64,000 bases of DNA from JBDHAC01 sp039588215. Lineage in GTDB: Bacteria > Gemmatimonadota > Gemmatimonadetes > Palauibacterales > Palauibacteraceae. The DNA lies in assembly GCA_039588215.1 (NCBI GenBank), contig JBDHAD010000016.1, positions 100,147 through 164,146 of the forward strand, written 5' to 3'. The position numbers and the translations under genes were made by a program. A model generated the notes under the pieces. It ran no database searches. It was not told the DNA's origin and was given only the letters and a program-made list of their open reading frames with translations. Of the stretch, positions 57,379 to 64,000 are shown piece after piece. The first letter of the stretch is position 1; each line of letters opens with the position of its first letter.

Positions 57379-59165
57379 GCTGTGGTGTCCTTCTGGGGAC
57401 GCCTCCCGCGCCGCAGAAGGGTTGCCCACGCGAACCAGACCAAAGAACCCAACCACAGCGCGTACAGCGTCACGCGTACGGGATGCCAGGCGAGAGACTC
57501 GCTGACGGCTGTTTCGACACCGAGCCCGCCCAGAATGACGCGCGCCAGTTGCTCTGCGGTGAACCATCCCCACAGCGCAGCGGCCCACACCATCCCCCAC
57601 TGCGTCCAGGACGGCGCGGAGAGCTGGTCGGGGAGGCGTCGCGCATTCATATAACCGACCACGAGCGAGTACACGTACATGCTGGCTATCGTGAAGGGTC
57701 CGGCGATCAGCACGAGGAAGTTCGGCTGCAGGGCGTTCAGGGCCTCACCCCCGACCCAGGAGGCGAGGATGATCGCCATCGCAGCCAGCACGACCAGCGT
57801 GAGGAAGAGTAGGAAGGTCCGCTTCAGCGTCCAGAAGCTCGTCCGCCGGCCGTAGCGCTCGTAGAAGACGGTTCCGGTGATCCGCGTCACCGTATCCACG
57901 ATTCCGAGCTGTGTCGAGAACAGCGCGAAGGCCCCGCCCAGCAGGAAGGTCACACGCAGCCACACCCCACCCACGCGTTCGATCGCGACGCCCTGACGAG
58001 CGACCATGCCGGTCAGATCACCCGCCAGCTCCTCGTTCCCGGTCCCGATCGTCGAGGTGACGAGCATGGTCGTGAGAACCACGCTGAGGAGGATCAGGAG
58101 GACGAACGTGATCAGTAGCTCGCGCCGGGCGACCCGCATCCAGCCCCGAAAGCGCCGGAGGGCGGTTCCCCCCGGGCCCGGGTCGAACACGAAACCGGTC
58201 TCGCTGATCTCCTCGTCGCGTCCTCGGATGCCGGCGATGCGACCCTGGTAGGCGCCCATCCCGAACCCCTTATCCCGAATCCACAGCGACTGCGCGAGCA
58301 GGATCGTCCCACCCGTCCCGGCGTACGCGACGGCGAGCAAGAGAGTGGGGAATTGGTCGCCCGTGAGGAGCGCGGAAGGTGCGTTGCCGATAGACGCTGC
58401 ACCCTTTGCCAACGCCCACAGGTCCGAAGGCACGAGCCCCATCACGATCAGCGTGATCGCCATGAGCGGAAAAAAACCGAGCACGAGGCCCATCTCGAAT
58501 CGCTCGAGCGCATTGTAGACGATCTTCGAGACGGCGAGTCCAACCCAGATGAACGCGAGCATGAACAGCGCGATGGGCTGCCACGCCGGTCGTGCGCCAG
58601 TGACGACCTCGATAATCTCCCCAACGAAATCCGCTGAGGAGGACGCCCAACCGGGCCAGAAGAAGCTGATCAGGGTCGCCGCGAGGAAGAACCAGGGCCA
58701 AAAGCCGAATCTGTCGAGCCTGGCCATTCCGGCGAAGATGGACTCACCGGACGCGACCGTCCATCGCTCGATCTCTGCGACCACGACGAATTGGGTGAGG
58801 ACACCGATCCAGAATAGCCACCAGATCCCGTAGCCGTTCACCGTCACGAGGTTGGGCCACAGGAGGAACTCCCCGGCGCCGAGGCCCATGCCCAGCGCGA
58901 TGACCGAGGGCCCGATGAGGTGACGTAGCCGAGGTACGCGGGGAACGTTTTGAAGGAGCTTGAAGGGCGGCCCGCTTCCTCGAGCCGGGAACCGCAGATC
59001 GTCGGGTGCATCGGGCAGCCCCGCATCGGGGATCGGGCGATAGATGCCCTGGCGAAACCGCCGGCCCTCCTCGTCGGGAGCCGCGACATCGGAAGCCGCG
59101 ACGCCCGGAGTCGCGACGCCCTGAGCCGCGACGTCCGCGTGAGGTCGCTTGTCGGCCGCCGTCAA
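57375..59165 (-). CDS. Nramp-family-like divalent metal transporter
   Basis: 596 residues from a TTG at 59165 overlapping the gyrA stop (TTGA). The first 55 residues are hydrophilic and contain short VAA/VATP/VAAS/VAAPD repeats. The membrane domain (about 11-12 spans) begins RHLIGPSVIALGMGLGAGEFLLWPNLV, which parallels the Nramp opening GPGxxxxxGxxDPGN, here with GAGEF; AVAYAGTGGTILLAQSLWIRDKGFGMG is the second repeat. Large bacterial relatives with GAGEF motifs are annotated as Nramp-like; loss of the canonical DPGN metal site makes the substrate uncertain. It is downstream of gyrA, and convergent with thyX, whose TAG shares bases with its own. Confidence 0.8.
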   Translation of the reverse strand: MTAADKRPHADVAAQGVATPGVAASDVAAPDEEGRRFRQGIYRPIPDAGLPDAPDDLRFPARGSGPPFKLLQNVPRVPRLRHLIGPSVIALGMGLGAGEFLLWPNLVTVNGYGIWWLFWIGVLTQFVVVAEIERWTVASGESIFAGMARLDRFGFWPWFFLAATLISFFWPGWASSSADFVGEIIEVVTGARPAWQPIALFMLAFIWVGLAVSKIVYNALERFEMGLVLGFFPLMAITLIVMGLVPSDLWALAKGAASIGNAPSALLTGDQFPTLLLAVAYAGTGGTILLAQSLWIRDKGFGMGAYQGRIAGIRGRDEEISETGFVFDPGPGGTALRRFRGWMRVARRELLITFVLLILLSVVLTTMLVTSTIGTGNEELAGDLTGMVARQGVAIERVGGVWLRVTFLLGGAFALFSTQLGIVDTVTRITGTVFYERYGRRTSFWTLKRTFLLFLTLVVLAAMAIILASWVGGEALNALQPNFLVLIAGPFTIASMYVYSLVVGYMNARRLPDQLSAPSWTQWGMVWAAALWGWFTAEQLARVILGGLGVETAVSESLAWHPVRVTLYALWLGSLVWFAWATLLRRGRRPQKDTTA

Positions 59166-61735
59166 GCCTCGAAACCGAGCTCGGCCTGCTGAACGCGACC
59201 ATTGCCGGCGACGTCGCCGGCCTCGCTCGCCTCGACCGGTGTGACACCTCGGTCTTCGGCGGGCACAGGTTCCGCCCCCTCAGGAGTTGTCGCGATCTCG
59301 TCCTCGGTCGACACCGGTGAGGCCCTCAGGGGGTGGATGGCCTCCACGGCCGCTCCGGACGGGATCTCCACAGCGGACCGCCCCGCCTCGCGCCGGGCTC
59401 GCGTCAGGATATCCGACGCGGCGGTCGTCGCCACATCGCCGTCCGACAACTCCCAGGCGACCTGGTCGTTCGGGTGCACTTCGAGCAACCCGACGAGGTC
59501 TCCGACCTTCGCGCGCTCAGGCAGGATGTTCACGCCTCTACCGGCTCTTCCCTGTCGGCGGAACTCCGTCAGCGGGACGCGCTTCCCGTACCCGCCGCTC
59601 GTACCGACGAGGAGATCGGCGTCACGACGCGGTGCGACGGCCGCGACGACCACATCCCCCTTGGCCAGCTCAATCCCCCTAACGCCGCGCGCCGCACGCC
59701 CCATGGCGCGGACTTCATCCGCCGCGAAACGAATCGCGTGACCGGTGCGGGTGGCGATCAGGATCTCTGCCCCGCCGTCGGTCAAGAACGCCGCGATGAC
59801 TTCATCGCCGCGCGCCAGGCCCGCTCCCTTGATGCCTCCGGCCCGCGCGTTCGCGTACTCCGAAACCGCTGTTCGCTTCACCTGCCCCTGTCTCGTGGCG
59901 ACGAACACGTACCGATCGTCGTCGAACTGTTCGATTGGAAGCACCGAGGCGACCTCGTCTCCCAACTCGAAATCGATGAAGTCTTCGAGTTGCTTGCCGC
60001 GTGAGCTCCGAGTTCCTTGTGGCAACTCCGAGATCGGTAGGACATACGCGTTCCCGCGAGCCGTGACGAGGAGCAGCTTGTGGGAGGCCCGGCACAGAAA
60101 CGCCTGCCGGGCAAAGTCCCCCTCGCGGGAAGCCAGCGCCTCCGCGCCCGCGAGCCCCCCACCCGAGATCGCGGGTTGGGCCTTCACGTACCCCTGCCGG
60201 CTGATCAGGACGAGCTTCGCCTCGTGCCCGCCCCCGCGTGGGAGCTTGAACGTCTCTGTGTCGTCGACGATCTCGGTTCGGCGGGGGTCGACGTAGCGCT
60301 CGGCAAGCTCGCTCAACTCCTCGCGCAGGAACTCCCTCCGCGCATCCTCCTCGCCTGCGAGATGTTCGAGTTCTACGATCGTGCTCTTCAAGGCGGAGAG
60401 CTCGTCACGCAGCTTCGTCCTCTCCAGGCCAGTCAGCTGCGCGAGGCGCATGGCCAGGATGGCCTCGGCCTGTCGCTCCGATAGCCGGAACTCCTTGCGG
60501 AGCTTCGTGCGCGCGGAGTCGGGGGTGCGGGAGCCGCGGATGATCTCGATGACTCGATCGATGTCGTCGAGGGCACGCATCAAGCCTTCCACGACGTGCG
60601 CCCGATCGCGCGAGCGCTCGAGATCGTGAACGGCGCTGCGTCGGATCACCTCGAGCCGGTGATCCACCCAGCACTGAAGGGCCCGTTTCAGGTCGAGTTC
60701 CTCGGGGCGCCCGTCCACGAGCGCCAGCATGATGACCCCGTACGTATACCGGAGCTGGGTCTTCTTGTGGAGGATGCGCACGACCTTCTCGGGGTCGGCG
60801 TCCCGTTTCAGCTCGATGACGAGGCGGATGCCGTCTCGATCCGACTCGTCACGCAACTCGGTGATCGCGTCAGAGCGCCCTGCACGGACCATCTTCGTGA
60901 TCTGCTCGATCACGCGTGTCTTGTTGACCTGGTAGGGAAGCTCGGTGACGACGAGCGAGCACTTGCCGAAGCGCCCTTCTTCCACGTGAATCCGGGCCCG
61001 CATGTCGATCAGACCGCGGCCCTTTCGATACGCATTCAGGATCCCTTTGCGACCCCAGATGTAGCCGCCGGTGGGGAAGTCGGGGCCCTGAACGAGGGCA
61101 AGAAGATCCTCTATCTCGCACTCCGGGTGCGCGATCAGGTGATCCGCCGCAGCCAGCAACTCGCCCAGGTTCTGTGGCGGGATCTTTGTCGCCATCCCGA
61201 CCGCGATTCCATCCGATCCGTTCAGCAAGAGCTGGGGAAGGCGCGAGGGCAGCACCTCCGGCTCGGTGAGGCGGCCGTCGAAGTTGGGGCGCATGTCGAC
61301 CGTGTCGCGCTCGATCTCGCCCAACAGCTCCACGGCGAGAGGTGTCATCCTCACCTCGGTGTAGCGATACGCCGCGGCGCTGTCTCCGTCGATCGAGCCG
61401 AAGTTGCCCTGCCCGTCGATCAGCGGGTAGCGGAGCGAGAACTCCTGAACCATCCGGACGATCGTGTCGTAGACCGCGCTGTCCCCGTGGGGGTGGTAGC
61501 GGCCGAGCACATCACCGACGACGGTGGCACTCTTCTTGTGTGGCCGGCCGGGCTGGAGACCCTCCTCCCGCATGGCGTACAGAATCCGCCGGTGAACGGG
61601 TTTGAGGCCGTCCCGCGCATCGGGGAGTGCCCGCTGGACGATCACGCTCATGGAGTAGTCGATGAAGGAATCCCTCATCTCCTGCTCGATGAAGCGGATC
61701 CGTATTCGCTCTCGTTGTACAGTGGGTTGAGACAA
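59162..61735 (-). CDS. gyrA: DNA gyrase subunit A
   Basis: 857 residues from a TTG at 61735 preceded by AGGGAGGAG. The breakage-reunion domain is complete: MRDSFIDYSMSVIVQRALPD, the quinolone region HPHGDSAVYDT with Ser86 and Asp90 equivalent to E. coli Ser83/Asp87 (wild type), active-site Tyr125 in YRYTEVRM, and TKIPPQNLGELL. The C-terminal beta-pinwheel includes the gyrase-specific GyrA-box-like element RGGGIKGA-type sequences (EYANARAGGIKGAGLARGD; GRQGRAGRGVNIL). The last 80 residues are acidic. It partners GyrB encoded on the other strand about 8 kb away. It is divergent from the M1 peptidase gene. Confidence 0.97.
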   Translation of the reverse strand: MSQPTVQRERIRIRFIEQEMRDSFIDYSMSVIVQRALPDARDGLKPVHRRILYAMREEGLQPGRPHKKSATVVGDVLGRYHPHGDSAVYDTIVRMVQEFSLRYPLIDGQGNFGSIDGDSAAAYRYTEVRMTPLAVELLGEIERDTVDMRPNFDGRLTEPEVLPSRLPQLLLNGSDGIAVGMATKIPPQNLGELLAAADHLIAHPECEIEDLLALVQGPDFPTGGYIWGRKGILNAYRKGRGLIDMRARIHVEEGRFGKCSLVVTELPYQVNKTRVIEQITKMVRAGRSDAITELRDESDRDGIRLVIELKRDADPEKVVRILHKKTQLRYTYGVIMLALVDGRPEELDLKRALQCWVDHRLEVIRRSAVHDLERSRDRAHVVEGLMRALDDIDRVIEIIRGSRTPDSARTKLRKEFRLSERQAEAILAMRLAQLTGLERTKLRDELSALKSTIVELEHLAGEEDARREFLREELSELAERYVDPRRTEIVDDTETFKLPRGGGHEAKLVLISRQGYVKAQPAISGGGLAGAEALASREGDFARQAFLCRASHKLLLVTARGNAYVLPISELPQGTRSSRGKQLEDFIDFELGDEVASVLPIEQFDDDRYVFVATRQGQVKRTAVSEYANARAGGIKGAGLARGDEVIAAFLTDGGAEILIATRTGHAIRFAADEVRAMGRAARGVRGIELAKGDVVVAAVAPRRDADLLVGTSGGYGKRVPLTEFRRQGRAGRGVNILPERAKVGDLVGLLEVHPNDQVAWELSDGDVATTAASDILTRARREAGRSAVEIPSGAAVEAIHPLRASPVSTEDEIATTPEGAEPVPAEDRGVTPVEASEAGDVAGNGRVQQAELGFEA

Positions 61736-62034
61736 GTCCTCTCCTCCCTGTCCTCACTCCGCGTGGTCCGCGGTACTCGCTTCGGACTCCCGGGGTGGGA
61801 GCCGGACTGATGGGCAAATAACCGGGTTCGGGTGGTCTTCGGTGCCCGCTCGTCCCAACCTCGCAGTCGATCCCGCGAGCGACAAGGGGCCGCCGCGTCC
61901 AGGTCGCAGAGTTTGAGAGCGACCCGAGCGCGAGGTAGCTTCCGGACCTTCCCAGCCGTGTCCGCGGGCCTTGCTCTGGTAGTCGAGGCCCGGTGGCGGG
62001 TTTGGTGATCCTGGACGTGAACGAAGGAGAACGC
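61736..62034. other. Divergent intergenic region between gyrA and the M1 peptidase
   Basis: 299 bp carrying the regulatory regions of both flanking genes. I see ribosome-binding sites at each edge, but no convincing -35/-10 pair, RNA gene or repeat. Overlapping open frames here have no recognisable protein features. Confidence 0.4.
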
Positions 62035-63918
62035 ATGAGGCGCACCGCCGCGCTCAATCCTCATCGGTCACTGAATCGGTGGCTGACGGCCGTCCTGATC
62101 GTTCCTGCCGTCGGAGCACCAGGTGGGGCCTGCGCGCAGGGACCGCCCGGTCAAGAGGTCTCCGGCGCTCCGTACTGGCAGCAGGAGATCCACTACCTGA
62201 TCGAGGCGTCACTGGACGAGGAACGCGGGGTGCTGCACGGGCTCGCTCGCGTCACGTACGTCAACCGATCACCCGACACGCTGGATCGCCTCTTCTTTCA
62301 TCAACACCTCAACGCGTTTCGCCCCAACTCCGCCTGGGCGCGCGCCGAACGCCGGCGGCACCTGAACTTCCAGGAGCTGGCCGAACCGGAGCACGGCTTC
62401 GAGCGGCTGCTCGCGGCTCGTTCCGAAGGCACCGAACTCGAGGCTTCGTATCCCAGCGCGCCCGACTCCACGATTCTGGAGCTGGCTCTCGTCGTACCCC
62501 TCGCACCCGGTGACCGCGTGACGCTGGAGCTCGAGTGGAAGGCGCGTCCCTCCACCATTTGCCGGCGCCAGTGTCGGCGGGGCCGCCAGTACGACTTCGC
62601 CCAGTGGTATCCGAGGATCGCGCCTTACGACCGCACCGGATGGGCGCACCATCCGCTCTACCCGCAAGGCGAGTTCTACGGGGAGTTTGCCACCTATGAC
62701 GTGCTGTTGGATGTGGCGGAAGACCAGGTGTTGGGCGCCACGGGCGTGCCCGTGGAGGGTGACCCGGGCTGGTCGGCGACCGACGCAGGGGTGATCAGCG
62801 GGCAGCGTGACTGGTACGAGGTCCCCGTTCGGTCGTCCCTGGGCCTTCTCGACGGCGCGGCCGCCACCGGGCGAAAACGCGTTCGGTTCTTTGCCCAGGA
62901 CGTACACCATTTCGCCTGGAGCACGAGCCCGGACTACGTGCACGACGGTGGCGAGGTTACCCCGAGAGGCGATCGGGCGCGTCCGATCGCGATCCACGTG
63001 CTCTACCGACCGGGCGACGAGCGCAGCTGGGGAAACGGACGCGCCGTCCAGAGCACCGTTCGCGCGCTCGAATTCCTAGAGGACGTATTCGGCCCTTATC
63101 CGTGGCCGCAGCTCACCAACCTGCATCGGCTCGAGGGAGGGGGCGGGACCGAGTTTCCGATGGTGATCATGGATGGGTCGGCCGCGGACGGGCTCATCAT
63201 GCACGAGACCGCGCACCAATACGTGCACGGGATCTTCGGGAACAACGAATGGAGGGAGGCGTGGCTCGACGAGGGATTCGCGAGCTTCCTGGATACCTGG
63301 GCGTTCGAGGACGGGGACCAGAGTGGTTGGCGACGGACGCGCGAGCGGATGGCGCAGACAGAAAGGAATGGCTTCGAGCACCCGATCTCGACCAATTCCG
63401 AGGAGTTCCGCGACTTCAACATGTACGGCTACATGGCCTACACGCGGCCATCCTTCGTGTATCACATGTTGCGCGACCTAGTGGGGGGCGACGAAGCGTT
63501 CCGCGAGATTCTGCACGAATACTACGCTCGCCACGCATTGAGGCACGTGACCGAAGCCGACTTCCGGGCCGTGGTCGAAGATGTGAGCGGGCTCGACCTA
63601 GATTGGTTTTTCGATCAATGGCTGCACACCACCGCGACGCTCGACTATCGACTCGGAGAGATCACGGTAGACCGAACCGCGGACGGCTGGACGGCTCGCG
63701 TCGAGGTGCTCCGCGATGGCGATGCCTGGATGCCGGTCGTTCTGGAGGCCCGGGCTGCGGGCGAAGTGCTCTCGGCGCAAGTCCTCGATGCGCGAGATCG
63801 ACGACAAGTCACGCTGCTGACCCTGAGCGCCCGCCCGACCGAGTTCGTGCTGGATCCGAACGGGGTCGTCTTGGACTTCGATCCGTCCAACGACCGCCGG
63901 CAGATCGAGCCCGAGTAA
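62035..63918 (+). CDS. M1 family metallopeptidase (aminopeptidase N-like), exported
   Basis: 627 residues from an ATG at 62035 with GAAGGAGAA upstream. A signal peptide (WLTAVLIVPAVGAPGGACAQG) may end with a lipobox-like Cys. The N-terminal beta domain (YLIEASLDEERGVLHGLARVTYVNRS) is followed by the catalytic domain. The zinc site is His390-Glu391-x-x-His394 (MHETAHQYVHG) with Glu413 as third ligand in WLDEGFASFLD, 18 residues after the second His as expected. The substrate-anchoring motif normally reading GGMEYP is here GGGGTEFPM. A Tyr in FNMYGYMAYTRPSFVYHML likely stabilises the transition state. It cleaves N-terminal residues from peptides outside the inner membrane. Confidence 0.92.
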   Translation: MRRTAALNPHRSLNRWLTAVLIVPAVGAPGGACAQGPPGQEVSGAPYWQQEIHYLIEASLDEERGVLHGLARVTYVNRSPDTLDRLFFHQHLNAFRPNSAWARAERRRHLNFQELAEPEHGFERLLAARSEGTELEASYPSAPDSTILELALVVPLAPGDRVTLELEWKARPSTICRRQCRRGRQYDFAQWYPRIAPYDRTGWAHHPLYPQGEFYGEFATYDVLLDVAEDQVLGATGVPVEGDPGWSATDAGVISGQRDWYEVPVRSSLGLLDGAAATGRKRVRFFAQDVHHFAWSTSPDYVHDGGEVTPRGDRARPIAIHVLYRPGDERSWGNGRAVQSTVRALEFLEDVFGPYPWPQLTNLHRLEGGGGTEFPMVIMDGSAADGLIMHETAHQYVHGIFGNNEWREAWLDEGFASFLDTWAFEDGDQSGWRRTRERMAQTERNGFEHPISTNSEEFRDFNMYGYMAYTRPSFVYHMLRDLVGGDEAFREILHEYYARHALRHVTEADFRAVVEDVSGLDLDWFFDQWLHTTATLDYRLGEITVDRTADGWTARVEVLRDGDAWMPVVLEARAAGEVLSAQVLDARDRRQVTLLTLSARPTEFVLDPNGVVLDFDPSNDRRQIEPE

Positions 63919-64000
63919 TACGACGTCCTCCCGCGGCTTTAGCACCGCGCGTCGAACTGCTCCGCCCCTGCCTAGAGTCCGGACATTGCAGACCGGCTCC

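Noticed and set aside
60596..61810. 404-codon plus-strand frame opposite gyrA
   Set aside because: Antisense shadow; no signal, motif or ribosome-binding site of its own.
1..64000. tRNA, rRNA, CRISPR arrays, IS elements or integrase genes
   Set aside because: I looked for cloverleaf T-loop motifs, repeated spacer-like units and transposase motifs by eye and found none; a covariance-model scan would be decisive.

Overview
The window is high-GC, densely coded bacterial chromosome with about 50 genes, short intergenic gaps and many overlapping start/stop codons (ATGA, GTGA, TTGA, TGATG). It encodes a Gram-negative envelope: lpxD, lptF/lptG, an MsbA-like exporter, an LpxL-like acyltransferase, outer-membrane beta-barrel and lipoproteins. 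It also has Tat-exported Gfo/Idh/MocA oxidoreductases, a PorX-like REC-PglZ regulator and many secreted peptidases. This mix fits the FCB group, most likely Gemmatimonadota, but that placement is inferred from gene content. I see no tRNA, rRNA, CRISPR array or IS element.

Layout. 1-5825 (minus): a catabolic/transport cluster of nucleotidyltransferase, sodium:solute symporter, formylglycine-generating-enzyme-like protein (frameshifted), Gfo/Idh/MocA oxidoreductase (frameshifted) and sugar-phosphate-isomerase-like TIM barrel (cut by the window edge). 5872-8881 (plus): purine permease and an exported protein. 8957-11835 (minus): D-aminoacylase-like lipoprotein coupled to a second Gfo/Idh/MocA protein. 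12031-13083: lpxD. 13334-15873 (minus): GMC oxidoreductase and its small Tat subunit. 15989-24752: OB-fold-like lipoprotein, S9 peptidase, a 59-residue membrane protein, a DUF5916-type outer-membrane protein, an M48 metalloprotease and a DUF547-VTT fusion. 24767-28064 (minus): HEAT-like protein, HD-GYP-like protein and a half-size UvrC homologue, all overlapping.

28348-40551 is an envelope polysaccharide/LPS region: gmd, a sugar-nucleotide epimerase, lptF-lptG on the opposite strand, then a tight plus-strand run of glycosyltransferase 9, PorX-like regulator, ABC exporter, SixA-like phosphatase, LpxL-like acyltransferase, glycosyltransferase 2 and a DUF3108 protein. 40650-49938 holds a small acidic protein, a CNNM/CorC protein, TPR and zinc-ribbon proteins, cytochrome c, leuB, thiolase, slipin, a membrane protein and 3-hydroxybutyryl-CoA dehydrogenase. 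50095-61735 is a DNA-metabolism region: recF-dciA-gyrB, glpK, thyX, an Nramp-like transporter and gyrA. An M1 aminopeptidase closes the window.

The most notable element is a 380-residue intein with an HNH endonuclease, inserted exactly inside the ThyX signature RHRxxSxNExSxRY. Other points of interest: the PorX-like regulator embedded in an LPS operon; a lipobox-DUF547-VTT fusion; a glpK lacking 27 residues in frame at its ATP-binding N-terminus; two genes broken by frameshift/deletion; a GMC gene with no standard start codon; and a near-leaderless promoter for recF just after a 14-bp terminator-like hairpin.
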